In this document: piece after piece, positions 4,716 through 13,290 of the stretch
Layout: every line of letters begins with the position of its first letter
Position numbering within the stretch: position 1 is the stretch's first letter
Origin: a bacterium
GTDB taxonomy: Bacteria > UBA9089
Length of the DNA: 16,302 nucleotides
Direction: 5' to 3'
NCBI GenBank assembly: GCA_003485015.1
Contig: DNCN01000049.1
Location: forward strand, 1-16,302
Program-made: the position numbers and the translations under genes
The notes under the pieces: generated by a model
Seen by the model: only the letters and a program-made list of their open reading frames with translations
Database searches by the model: none
What the model was told of the DNA's origin: nothing

Positions 4716-7700
4716 ATGATGCGCTCATTCTATGATGGCATGGGGGGCATAAAGAACCATCAGGTATGGCTCGATGTCATCGGTAACAATGTCACTAATG
4801 TCAACACCTATGGCTTTAAAGCCTCAAGGGTTACCTTCGAAACTGTCTTTTCGAATGTAGTTTCTATGGCGACAGCACCTCGGGGTAAGCTGGGGGGCGT
4901 AAATCCAAAGGAGATTGGTCTGGGTGGAACGATAGCTACTATTCAAACCTTACATACGAAGGGAAATGCCGAACAGACCAACAAGAGGACAGATCTAGCC
5001 ATCGATGGAGATGGTTACTTTATTCTTAGGGATGGCTACACCGAGAGGAAGTACTACACCCGCGCAGGGACCTTCGATTTCGATGCCAATGGCTACTATG
5101 TCAACCTCTCAAACGGCTTCCAGGTTCAGGGTTGGGGTGCTGAACGGGATGAGGTTACTGGACATCTGATCCTTGACCCGATCACCGGTAGGACCTCGAT
5201 CGATACCAGTAGGTCCTTAGATGGTATGCAGGTTATCCTGGGCGAACACTTAGCCCCCAAACAGACCGAGAATATCAAATTATACTCCAATCTAAATGCA
5301 AACAGCCCTTTCGCTGTCAATCAGATCCACACTTCTTTCAAGAAGGGGATTGAGAGCGTTGTAGGTGTTTCTGGTTCTGCGATCAATACCGCGGCCCCCT
5401 GGGCCAAGGCCGGATTTGGGAAGTCTCCGAATGGAACGATCACCATTAATGGTACCACCTTCAGCCTTGATGCCTATACTACTCCTCAGGATCTGATGAC
5501 GGCCATCAATCAACAGGAGAGTGTCGGCGTTGACATAGTGTATAATGCTGGTCTGGATCTGTTCCGGATCACGCCCAAAGACTATCGGACCGACATCTCC
5601 CTTTCTGAAAATCCCAAGACCCCAGGACAGGGTTTCTTCACCCAGGCCAAGATTGCTGCCTCAAAGTCAGAGGATGCACCCTACACTTACAATACGGGCA
5701 ACGAGAACAAGATCGTCTTCACCCACCTCTTTGAACCGACCCATAAGGACAAGACCTATGTTGCCTGGAAGGTGGTCGATCCAGAAACCTTCGAGCCGAT
5801 CGAGACCAACTCCTACTATTATTCAGCAAACACAAAGATGAGTGGGCCGGGAACCTTGGCGGCTGGTACTGATTGCTACAGCTTTCCCCATGGCACAGTC
5901 GACCCTAGCACAGTTGCGGTAATGGTGAATGGTGTTGTAAGGCCAACAACCGACTATACATTTTTGAATAACCAAGGACCAAACGGGGTTGATGCGCTAA
6001 GATTTACAGCCAACATCCCATCGGCATCTGATCTTGTTACAACGAGTTACTACTACAACAAGACGGTCAAGGCAGAGGGGGTCTTAGAGCTCAATGACAA
6101 GGGCCGGGTGATCAATAACTACATCAATACCGAGACCTTTCCTGAGGTCACAAGTACCAGTGAGGTCAGCCCGGGTGCAGGTGTAGTGAATCTGACCATA
6201 ACCACCAGTCCTTGGCAATCGCCAAACTTCAGAGCTGCGGTTGATGGGACGATTACCATTGCTACCTCGGTTGGCTCATTTACCTCAAATGCCATTTCGA
6301 CCTACCCTAATGTTCAGGCCCTGATGAACGCCATTAACGCCTCGGTGGCCGATGTGACCATCACCTATGACGTCTCAACCGATAAGTTCACTCTAAGGTC
6401 TGATGCACCAGGCGATATGACCCTAGCCCAGACCGGGACATTCGGTTTCTTCTCTGCGGTCAATATCCCGGTGGGGAGTGTCTCTGGAGGAAATAACAAC
6501 AGTGTTCTGGATCTGACCAGTGAGATCCCAACCGGCGCAGACGGCTGGCGGGAGACAACCGGTATTGCCGGAAGTGGTAGGGACTTCTACCGGGTGAATA
6601 CAGACCGCTCGAGCTTCAGTGAGTCTTCAACGACTACCCTGGCGGGAATGCCTACAGCCGGTACCTATAACCTCTTTTATCCGGATGTAGACTGGACGAG
6701 TATGCAGATACATGTGGTTATCACAAGTGGGCCTAATGCTGGTGCATCTGCTATGGCCACAGTGGATGCCACTGCAGGCTCTAACTTTCAATTCTCTGAT
6801 AATACAGGGCCTTTTGGGGTGGATCGGATCATCTATAACTCAATGCCTACTCAGGGCACTGATCGTGATGGAAATGTAATTACAAACTTCAATACAATCG
6901 CTACTACCGACAATTCCCAGATTGTCCTTGAGTACCGCCGCTCCCGGGCTAATTCGGTCGATATCTTCGTCCCCAATGGCAACTATGGACCTGAACCGAT
7001 AGTCTTCAGCCCAAACACCCTTAAACCGGTCTATGAGTCAGGAGAGTTGGCCAATGTAGCTGATGCAGCTGTAGAGGGCACAGCCAAGATGAATGAGAGA
7101 CGTGGCGATAAAGGTTATGAGTACAGTATCTCTATGGAGATATTCGACTCCGAAGGGGTGGCCCATATGCTCCTGATATACTTAGAACGGATAAAGGAGA
7201 AGACCTGGCTCTGGTGGGCACCAAATCCAGTAGAGATTGGTAAGGTTGCTGGGTATGGCTTAGCCACTTTTAATCAGGATGCGGTCTATGAGCCGAGCAC
7301 CTCGGTCGTCTTTGAATCTCCCTCTGATCCAAGTCCCCAGGGGTCGAGATATCGAGGAATCTATTTCAACCCACCCGAAGATCCGAGTGACACCCGTGGT
7401 GCACCCCCCCCAAGTGAAGGTGCGGCTATTGTTAAGATCCTTGCCGACTTCTCCCAGATGACAGAAGCGGGAGGGATCTCGACCACAGATATTGTCGAAC
7501 AGGATGGTTATCCTATGGGAGAACTCCAGAGTGTCACAATCGACAACCGGGGGGTCCTGGTCGGTCAGTACTCGAACTACCGGAGTCTCGATTTAGGTCA
7601 GATCGCCTTAGCCACCTTCACTAATCCCTCTGGTTTGAGTAATCTTGGGGGAACGATGTTTGAGGAGACGGCCAACTCTGGTAAGGCTGACATCGGCAGC

Positions 7701-7874
7701 CCCAGTACCAAACGGCGAGGGGGTATCAAGTCAGGTTATCTAGAGATGAGCAATGTGGATCTCACCGAGGAGTTCCTCAAGATGATCTTGGCTGAACGTG
7801 GTTTTCAAGCCAACTCCCGTACGGTGACTACAGCCGATCGGATAATCATGGAACTCCTGAGGATAAGACCATAA
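4716..7874 (+). CDS. flgE: Giant flagellar hook protein FlgE, paralog 2 with rearranged modules
   Basis: Hook subunit of 1052 aa. It carries the N-terminal signature (GNNVTNVNTYGFK, 23-35), DLAIDGDGYFIL, and the C-terminal segment SNVDLTEEFLKMILAERGF (from 1012). IN-like module 1 spans about 229-313 and module 2 about 498-587; a 'GPxGVD' module occurs twice (about 385-447 and 647-742), once in each of the other paralogs. Module 2 interrupts a loop (Y469-N471-T-E473 ... N593-N-N-S-V-L-D599) that is continuous in the other two. The start is one of two adjacent ATGs (4716, 4719), ten bases after AGGGGG, which aligns with the paralogs; ATG 4662 would add 18 residues without flagellar similarity and lacks well-spaced ribosome-binding sequence. 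It lies between flgE1 and fliK, outside the usual fliK-flgD-flgE order, so it is probably a duplicated copy. Confidence 0.9.
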   Translation: MMRSFYDGMGGIKNHQVWLDVIGNNVTNVNTYGFKASRVTFETVFSNVVSMATAPRGKLGGVNPKEIGLGGTIATIQTLHTKGNAEQTNKRTDLAIDGDGYFILRDGYTERKYYTRAGTFDFDANGYYVNLSNGFQVQGWGAERDEVTGHLILDPITGRTSIDTSRSLDGMQVILGEHLAPKQTENIKLYSNLNANSPFAVNQIHTSFKKGIESVVGVSGSAINTAAPWAKAGFGKSPNGTITINGTTFSLDAYTTPQDLMTAINQQESVGVDIVYNAGLDLFRITPKDYRTDISLSENPKTPGQGFFTQAKIAASKSEDAPYTYNTGNENKIVFTHLFEPTHKDKTYVAWKVVDPETFEPIETNSYYYSANTKMSGPGTLAAGTDCYSFPHGTVDPSTVAVMVNGVVRPTTDYTFLNNQGPNGVDALRFTANIPSASDLVTTSYYYNKTVKAEGVLELNDKGRVINNYINTETFPEVTSTSEVSPGAGVVNLTITTSPWQSPNFRAAVDGTITIATSVGSFTSNAISTYPNVQALMNAINASVADVTITYDVSTDKFTLRSDAPGDMTLAQTGTFGFFSAVNIPVGSVSGGNNNSVLDLTSEIPTGADGWRETTGIAGSGRDFYRVNTDRSSFSESSTTTLAGMPTAGTYNLFYPDVDWTSMQIHVVITSGPNAGASAMATVDATAGSNFQFSDNTGPFGVDRIIYNSMPTQGTDRDGNVITNFNTIATTDNSQIVLEYRRSRANSVDIFVPNGNYGPEPIVFSPNTLKPVYESGELANVADAAVEGTAKMNERRGDKGYEYSISMEIFDSEGVAHMLLIYLERIKEKTWLWWAPNPVEIGKVAGYGLATFNQDAVYEPSTSVVFESPSDPSPQGSRYRGIYFNPPEDPSDTRGAPPPSEGAAIVKILADFSQMTEAGGISTTDIVEQDGYPMGELQSVTIDNRGVLVGQYSNYRSLDLGQIALATFTNPSGLSNLGGTMFEETANSGKADIGSPSTKRRGGIKSGYLEMSNVDLTEEFLKMILAERGFQANSRTVTTADRIIMELLRIRP

Positions 7875-8266
7875 AACTTAGCCAAGGAGAGGAGTAAGAC
7901 TGAGAGTAGAGGAGAGTGGTAGATGAATAATTAATCTATAATGGGGACACGGAGGTCCCTCCTTTATAAAACTAACCTCAATTGTTTTAGCCACAACAGG
8001 GTTAGAAAGCAACGTGGCCATTAGAGGTAGAATATCCCTTGAGAAGAGGAGGCAACAAAAAGGGCTACCGGTTCACGAATGGTTGGTGGTGCTTCCAAGA
8101 ACCGATAGCCGCGGACAGAGCCATAAAGGGATGATTTGTGTCTACCCTTTTAGGATCTACCCATAGTTATTTTACACTTAGAAACAAAGTCTTGTCAAGA
8201 TAAATTCTTAGGAGGGTACCCAGATTAAAGAGTACAAGGGCCACAAAGATCTTTGAAGGAAAGGAA
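7875..8266 (+). promoter_or_regulatory. fliK leader with candidate structured RNA
   Basis: No gene seen in these 392 bases. GGGAC/GTCCC (7944-7948 with 7955-7959), followed by a pyrimidine run, may be a weak terminator for flgE2. CTAACC (7972-7977) with GGTTAG (8000-8005) and GCCAC (7990-7994) with GTGGC (8014-8018) interleave as an H-type pseudoknot. GGCTACCGGTTC (8063-8074) pairs with GAACCGATAGCC (8099-8110) at 11 of 12 positions and is prolonged inside by TTGG/CCAA (8083-8086 with 8095-8098). AAAGGG/CCCTTT (8125-8130 with 8145-8150) follows. No type A or B element and no clear promoter are visible. Confidence 0.4.
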
Positions 8267-9361
8267 GTGAAAAGAGAGATGTATGAGACTATGATAGAAA
8301 AGGCTCTTCAAGCCCAGGAGACGATGCTCCATCCCCTCCTTCCCAGGCCCGTGCAGATGGATATTGATATCGTAGAGAAGACAAGCCTTGACTCCTTCTT
8401 GGATCAACTCTCGATCCACAAAGACCCATTTGATTCTAAAAGGTTAAGCCTAAACAAGGGAGTAAAGCAGGGATCTTTGAAGATAATCTCCCCGAATGAG
8501 ACCTCCAAAGATGGGTCGTTCTTTATGGTCTTGACTGCAGTAATGAAAGAGAGCAGGAAGGAGGAGAATAGGGCAACATCAGTTAGAACGCAAGGAAAAC
8601 CACCACCCTTCAGACCGAAAGGGATGTCGCAGCCTACCCTGGAGGATGGATCTAGAGCCCTGTCTAAACAGATCTCTCCTGAAGATATGCTTATAAAATG
8701 GACAAATGAAGAGAATCTTAGTCCAAAAGGACCTTTCAATCAGAGGAGTCTCTCTCTGAGAGGAGGGTTTGAGGATGAGATTAAGGATAAGATAAAAGAG
8801 AAAGGTAGTGAACAGGTCACTCAGAATGAAAAAGGTGGAGAGGGAGTCTTTATCCAGGAACAAGAAGGGGGGAGGGTAGAAACTAAAGAGAGGATCTCGC
8901 AGACGATGCAACAAAAGGACTCCGCTGATCATTCCTCTGGCGACAAAGTATTCATCGATCTTTCCTCCTTCTTTGGGGAAGGGATGATGCAAGAAAGGGA
9001 AGGAGGATTTCAGGAACTTGTTTATGAACTGGTTAGGGGCGCTCAGATTCTCAAGGGGAATAACAAAACAGGGTTTCGCCTCCAGTTAAAACCAGAGGAG
9101 TTCGGCCGGATGGAGGTTGAGTTTGTCATGGATGAGAACAAAGGTATAGAGATCAGGTTTATAGTTGCTGATCAGAAGACCCAAGCTCGCATTGCCTCAA
9201 ATCTAAATCCCTTGCGGGAAAGGCTCCTTGAAAGAGGTGTCAATCTCAGGGAGATAAAGGTGGAGTTTAGAGACGAATCCCGCAGTGAAGATTTAGAAGG
9301 ATTTCATCTCCGTTCGATCTCCCTTCAGGATCTGGCGGGAAGGATTGACCTGGTTGCTTGA
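8267..9361 (+). CDS. fliK: Flagellar hook-length control protein FliK
   Basis: FliK is exported during hook growth, measures the hook, and makes FlhB switch export from hook to filament substrates. The 364-aa product has the expected form: a long hydrophilic, poorly conserved middle rich in Lys, Glu, Gln and Arg (about 60-230), then a C-terminal hook-length-control domain (about 246-340) with the characteristic GFRLQLKPEEFGRMEVEF (269-286), followed by the region around ANLNPLRERLLERGVNL-like sequence typical of the family. Length is close to E. coli FliK (375 aa). GTG 8267 is chosen because AAGGA (8256-8260) lies six bases upstream; ATG 8279 is an alternative with a weaker site. It is followed after 258 bases by flgD, the common fliK-flgD-flgE order. 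Oddity: it would have to serve three different giant hook proteins. Confidence 0.88.
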   Translation: MKREMYETMIEKALQAQETMLHPLLPRPVQMDIDIVEKTSLDSFLDQLSIHKDPFDSKRLSLNKGVKQGSLKIISPNETSKDGSFFMVLTAVMKESRKEENRATSVRTQGKPPPFRPKGMSQPTLEDGSRALSKQISPEDMLIKWTNEENLSPKGPFNQRSLSLRGGFEDEIKDKIKEKGSEQVTQNEKGGEGVFIQEQEGGRVETKERISQTMQQKDSADHSSGDKVFIDLSSFFGEGMMQEREGGFQELVYELVRGAQILKGNNKTGFRLQLKPEEFGRMEVEFVMDENKGIEIRFIVADQKTQARIASNLNPLRERLLERGVNLREIKVEFRDESRSEDLEGFHLRSISLQDLAGRIDLVA

Positions 9362-9436
9362 GAAGTAGGACTCCTCGTATCCTAAGCTTTGAGGTAAAGA
9401 ATTGTAAGAAAAGAATACTCAATGATAAACTTGTAT

Positions 9437-9463
9437 TAACTTTTTCCGCAGAGTTGCCGATAA
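9437..9463 (+). promoter_or_regulatory. Sigma-28 (FliA/SigD) type promoter upstream of flgD
   Basis: GCCGATAA (9456-9463) is an exact sigma-28 -10 box. TAACTTTT (9437-9444) matches the TAAAGTTT -35 consensus at 6 of 8 positions with the ideal 11-nt spacer. Start of transcription would be near 9470. An intrinsic terminator lies only about 30 bases downstream, so the transcript is either a very short RNA or an attenuated flgD leader. Confidence 0.7.
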
Positions 9464-9497
9464 GAGATAGTAAGAGCCAGAGGAGGATGGTGTTTCT

Positions 9498-9533
9498 ACC
9501 ACGGAGGGTCCAAAAATAGTCTCCGTGGTTTTT
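9498..9533 (+). terminator. Intrinsic terminator between fliK and flgD
   Basis: ACCACGGAG (9498-9506) pairs perfectly with CTCCGTGGT (9521-9529), nine pairs, then TTTTG. The loop is 14 nt. It could end the fliK transcript 137 bases after its stop codon, and it also lies directly in the path of the sigma-28 promoter at 9437-9463. A weak competing stem, TGGT/ACCA (9488-9491 with 9498-9501), could oppose it. Confidence 0.75.
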
Positions 9534-9590
9534 GTGTGCGTATGTGTCTATAAGTCAATTCTGTAATCTTTCATCAATCCGGTGTCAAGT

Positions 9591-9614
9591 CTTTCCCTGG
9601 GAAAGGGGGTGAGG
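9591..9614 (+). promoter_or_regulatory. Hairpin touching the flgD ribosome-binding site
   Basis: CTTTCC (9591-9596) pairs with GGAAAG (9600-9605) around a three-base loop. The 3' arm overlaps the start of the purine-rich ribosome-binding region AAAGGGGGTGAGG (9602-9614) before ATG 9620. Partial masking of initiation is possible; the GAGG nearest the start remains free. Confidence 0.4.
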
Positions 9615-9619
9615 GATAG

Positions 9620-10042
9620 ATGTCTGCAACTATTAAGGGGACTGAGCTAATCTCGAGTTTGGGCAAAGATGAGTTCCTGAAGCTTTTAATAACCAAGATG
9701 AGGTATCAGGACCCATTGAATCCAAGGGCTGATGAGGAGTTTCTGGCTCAACTAGCTCAATTTACAGCTATGGAGCAGATGATCAATCTCAACAACAATG
9801 TTGAGAACTTCATCAAGACCTTTAGTGTTGCAAGGGAGAGGGAAGCCCAGACTGCAGCCCTCAACTTGTTAGGTACTCATGTCAAGGCCCGGGATCCAGA
9901 TGATAAAGAGAAGAAGAAAGTCCTTGAGGGAATAGTGACTAAGATTACCTCTAAGGATGGGGTGCCCAGAGTAGTCCTTACCACAGATAATAAGGAGAGA
10001 GAAGTAGGGATGGAGGATATCTTCGAGGTTAGACTCTACTAA
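9620..10042 (+). CDS. flgD: Flagellar hook capping/assembly protein FlgD, short form
   Basis: FlgD caps the distal end of the growing hook and lets FlgE subunits insert beneath it. The 140-aa product carries the conserved N-terminal block: LGKDEFLKLLITKMRYQDPL (14-33), NP at 34-35, then EFLAQLAQFTAMEQM (40-54). The rest (about 80-140) is a small beta-rich segment beginning LLGTHVKARD, as in the short FlgD proteins of Gram-positive bacteria. The longer C-terminal domain of the ~230-aa enterobacterial FlgD is missing; this is a known family variant, not a truncation, since the ORF closes normally. The ribosome-binding site GGGGGTGAGG ends a few bases before ATG 9620. It sits between fliK and flgE3, the canonical arrangement. 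Confidence 0.92.
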   Translation: MSATIKGTELISSLGKDEFLKLLITKMRYQDPLNPRADEEFLAQLAQFTAMEQMINLNNNVENFIKTFSVAREREAQTAALNLLGTHVKARDPDDKEKKKVLEGIVTKITSKDGVPRVVLTTDNKEREVGMEDIFEVRLY

Positions 10043-10327
10043 CTTTAAATAGATCGATTCGTAGGCCTTATTGCAAAGGCATAGAGCCTTGAGCCAAACA
10101 GAGAAGAATTAACATCTTGGGCTTTTCTTTGTTTTGAGTTGTAAGAGAGGAGGTGGGTTGTCAGCAAGTGATTGTTGAGTGAAGATTGCAACAAAACAGT
10201 GCCAATATTTGATAGTGCCTTACACTTTTAGTCCCAGACAAACAAGAATCATTCTCAATCTCTACTTCCTCTAACGAATGAAGGCAAAGGGGAATTGTGG
10301 AGATGGGAAGTATGGGGGTCAAACCAG
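10043..10327 (+). promoter_or_regulatory. Intergenic leader of flgE3
   Basis: No gene seen. GCCTT (10065-10069), AAGGC (10076-10080) and GCCTT (10086-10090) make two mutually exclusive 5-bp hairpins sharing the middle strand. A weak terminator-like fold, AGCC/GGCT with AAGA/TCTT (10092-10123), leads into a T-rich tail. GGAGGTGGG (10149-10157) resembles a ribosome-binding site but precedes only a six-codon TTG frame. There is no sigma-28 box and no type A or B element. The working ribosome-binding site is GGGGG at 10314-10318. Confidence 0.35.
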
Positions 10328-13255
10328 ATGATAAGAACACTATATACGGGGACGACTGGCGTTAAGAACCACATCTTATGGTTAGATGTGGTCAGTAACA
10401 ATGTGGCCAATATCGCCACCGTAGGTTACAAAAGATCACGGGCTACTTTTGAGGATCTGTTGAGCCAGAGACTCAAGCTGGCTCTAAGTTCTATGGAAGG
10501 AAGAGGGGGGGTAAACCCGAAGCAGGTTGGCTTGGGTGTGACTAATGCCTCAATAGAGGTTATTCATCAACAGGCGAACCTTGAAGGAACCAACAAAGAT
10601 ACAGATTTGGCCATCGAAGGCGATGGTTTCTTTATTCTGAGCGATGGTCGCTCAGATGTGCCTTATTATACCCGAGCAGGTGCCTTCAACTTTGATGCCC
10701 AAGGGTATTATGTCAATCCAGCTAACGGTTACCTGGTCCAGGGCTGGAGTGGAAAGTTTGACACCAATACGGGGAAGTATTACATCGATACGAGTGCCCC
10801 GATTGGAAATGTTCAGATAGATTTTGGAAGTATCCTCCCAGCTAAAGCCACCGAGAATATTGCCATGAAGGGCGATCTTGATTCACGGTTGCCGGTGGCG
10901 ATAGACTCCATGGTCTTGACCCATGGAGTAGCACTTAGATCTTTATCCCAAGTACAGGATGGGAAAGCTTCAATCAGCCTAACTGCTCCAGTCACTTCGG
11001 CTGACAATAAGGCCGGGTGGACCCTACCCCCAGATCCTCACAGTCGAATAATCATCAATACCTACACCTCTCAACCCCTTTCTACCTATCAAACCATAGA
11101 TCGGCTCCTTGACGAGATAAACAATTCTGCAGCTGCAGGGGTAACCATCTCCTATGACCCAGAATTGGACATGTTCGAGATCACCAATGATACCCTCAGG
11201 GAGGGCCAGCCGATATTCCTAGCTGAGCGGGATGGAACTACAAAAGGGTTCTTCACCTCCATTCATATCCCTACAGGAACCCACAAGACAGAACTCTCCA
11301 GTAAGATAAAATTCACCCGGCTCCTTGATGCACAGCATCCAGATCGTAATTACTACCGTTGGGAGGCAGTGAACCCAACCAACGAGGAGCCCATCCCTAT
11401 GATTGAGAGTGCCGCTATTAGTGTCATGAAGACTGGTCCTTCAGGGAGCTCGAGGGTGAGTAGTGTCAATGTCCAAGGTCTGGATGTCACTCAGCCTTTT
11501 TCAAGAGCTGGTTTCGATCTTCTGCCCACAGGATATGAAAACTCTACCATCAACATCTACTCTTCGGCTACTGGTGGGCACTTTGTCTCAAAGAAGCTGA
11601 GTGAATATAGGAGCGTCAAAGAGTTCATGGATGAGGTCAACACCAGCTATAACGCCGGGGTAACACTCCGTTATGATCAAAGCAAGAACCGGTTCATCCT
11701 CACCAATAATAGTCCTGGTACAGTCCTGAGTATCACTGAGTCAACGGCTGGTGGTGGTTTTATCACTATGGCCAAGTTTCAAAGATATGCTGATAATACC
11801 TCCAATAAGGCTGTCCTTGAGGCTACGGCTCTGCCGGCAAAGGGAACCATCCAGCTCGATAAAAACGGCAAGGTCATTAAGTCTTATGCAGACACCGATA
11901 TGAATGGGAACAACATCCTTGATCTTGAATCCGAGGTACCAAAGAATGCGGATCTTTGGAGCCATACCACGATTACTCGCGGGATTGGGTTGGACTACTA
12001 CCGGGCCACTTGTGGCATCATGCGTGAAAGCGAGATCCTTACTTCAACCCAAACAGTAGTAGATTTTGACCGGAACGATATCGACCCTTCAAGGTTGGTA
12101 GTGAAGGCCAATAATACCTTAGTCGATCCTTTAGGCTATACCTTTAGAGACAATGCTGGACCGGATGGAGTTGATCAGATAATCTTTAACAGTCCACCGG
12201 GCAAGGATGTCTGCGTGGAGGTAAGCTATGTCCGTGTAGGGATGAGCGCTATGAAACCGGTTGATATCTTCATTCCCAATGGAAATGAAGGACCAGAGAG
12301 CATAACCTTTACGCCCAACACCTATGTAGTTGATTACTTGAGTTACACTAAAGAGAGCACCTCCACTATGGGTATTGTGGAGAAGGCTAAAAGTGGTGAT
12401 CCGGTGAGCACTCTCCAGAAGAGACCGGATAAGTATATCTACAATGCAGCAAGGAAGGTTTTCGATTCGCTAGGTACACCCTATGAGCTAACCTTTAGTT
12501 TTGAGAGGCTTTCGACCAATCTTTGGCTGTGGCAGGTTAGAGATCCCTGTGAGAATGTGAATGCACCGGAAGGACTCCTGGCAGGGTATGGAACTCTGGT
12601 CTTTAATGCTGATGGGTCTTACAACGGGGACTTCTCCCGGACCTTCCAGTCACCCTCTGATCCAGATACCTATGATGGAGATAACGGTGATGCTCAGACT
12701 GGAAGGACAACGACCATTGGCTACCGAGGAATCTACTTCGATCCACCTATTCTTGGTTATTCGGCTGACTATGATGGATCTCCGCCACCAGAGCGGGGGG
12801 CTAGGATCGTCAAGATACAACCCAACTTCTCAGGTCTTCTCCAACAGGCCCATCCTTCTGATCTCTACATCCACTTCCAGGATGGATTTGGTAAAGGGAT
12901 TTTGAAGAACGTTGGTTTCACTAACGAAGGGGTCATCTTTGGAGACTTTACCAATGGTCAACAACAGCATCTGGCCCAGATTGCCTTGGCTGCCTTCACT
13001 AATCCAGGTGGATTGGATAGGGTGGCGGGTACTATGTTCAAACAGACAGCCAATTCAGGTCCTCCGATAGTTGCTGCCCCAGGGGCGGGTCGAAACGGTA
13101 CAATTGCCCCTCAAAATCTTGAAATGAGTAATGTGAACTTGGCTGAGGAGTTCATTCAGATGATCATTGCCGAAAGGGCATTCCAGGCCAGCTCAAGGAG
13201 TGTCACAACAGCCGATAGGATGCTCATGGAGCTTATGAGACTGAGAGGAGGATAG
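10328..13255 (+). CDS. flgE: Giant flagellar hook protein FlgE, paralog 3 (canonical position)
   Basis: Hook subunit of 975 aa, placed directly after flgD as in most flagellar operons, so this is the likely ancestral copy. N-terminal signature SNNVANIATVGYK (23-35), DLAIEGDGFFIL, and C-terminal SNVNLAEEFIQMIIAERAF (from 934). IN-like modules span about 229-317 and 395-484. An Asp/Asn-rich loop, D522-T-D524-M-N526-G-N528-N-I-L-D532, and a single 'AGPDGVD' module (about 574-637) follow in the same order as in flgE1. ATG 10328 is chosen for the GGGGG nine bases upstream and alignment with the paralogs; the upstream TTG 10295 adds 11 residues without family similarity. The next gene starts 35 bases after the stop, so flgE3, maf and the acetyltransferase gene are probably co-transcribed. 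Confidence 0.92.
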   Translation: MIRTLYTGTTGVKNHILWLDVVSNNVANIATVGYKRSRATFEDLLSQRLKLALSSMEGRGGVNPKQVGLGVTNASIEVIHQQANLEGTNKDTDLAIEGDGFFILSDGRSDVPYYTRAGAFNFDAQGYYVNPANGYLVQGWSGKFDTNTGKYYIDTSAPIGNVQIDFGSILPAKATENIAMKGDLDSRLPVAIDSMVLTHGVALRSLSQVQDGKASISLTAPVTSADNKAGWTLPPDPHSRIIINTYTSQPLSTYQTIDRLLDEINNSAAAGVTISYDPELDMFEITNDTLREGQPIFLAERDGTTKGFFTSIHIPTGTHKTELSSKIKFTRLLDAQHPDRNYYRWEAVNPTNEEPIPMIESAAISVMKTGPSGSSRVSSVNVQGLDVTQPFSRAGFDLLPTGYENSTINIYSSATGGHFVSKKLSEYRSVKEFMDEVNTSYNAGVTLRYDQSKNRFILTNNSPGTVLSITESTAGGGFITMAKFQRYADNTSNKAVLEATALPAKGTIQLDKNGKVIKSYADTDMNGNNILDLESEVPKNADLWSHTTITRGIGLDYYRATCGIMRESEILTSTQTVVDFDRNDIDPSRLVVKANNTLVDPLGYTFRDNAGPDGVDQIIFNSPPGKDVCVEVSYVRVGMSAMKPVDIFIPNGNEGPESITFTPNTYVVDYLSYTKESTSTMGIVEKAKSGDPVSTLQKRPDKYIYNAARKVFDSLGTPYELTFSFERLSTNLWLWQVRDPCENVNAPEGLLAGYGTLVFNADGSYNGDFSRTFQSPSDPDTYDGDNGDAQTGRTTTIGYRGIYFDPPILGYSADYDGSPPPERGARIVKIQPNFSGLLQQAHPSDLYIHFQDGFGKGILKNVGFTNEGVIFGDFTNGQQQHLAQIALAAFTNPGGLDRVAGTMFKQTANSGPPIVAAPGAGRNGTIAPQNLEMSNVNLAEEFIQMIIAERAFQASSRSVTTADRMLMELMRLRGG

Positions 13256-13290
13256 AAAGTAGTTAGGTAGTATAGAATAGAGAGTATGGT

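Noticed and set aside
8404..8992. Two overlapping minus-strand open frames (111 and 137 codons) opposite fliK
   Set aside because: They mirror the fliK coding frame, have no domain features and no promoter or ribosome-binding site.
9620..10042. flgD as a truncated gene
   Set aside because: At 140 aa it lacks the long C-terminal domain of enterobacterial FlgD, but short intact FlgD proteins are normal in other phyla.
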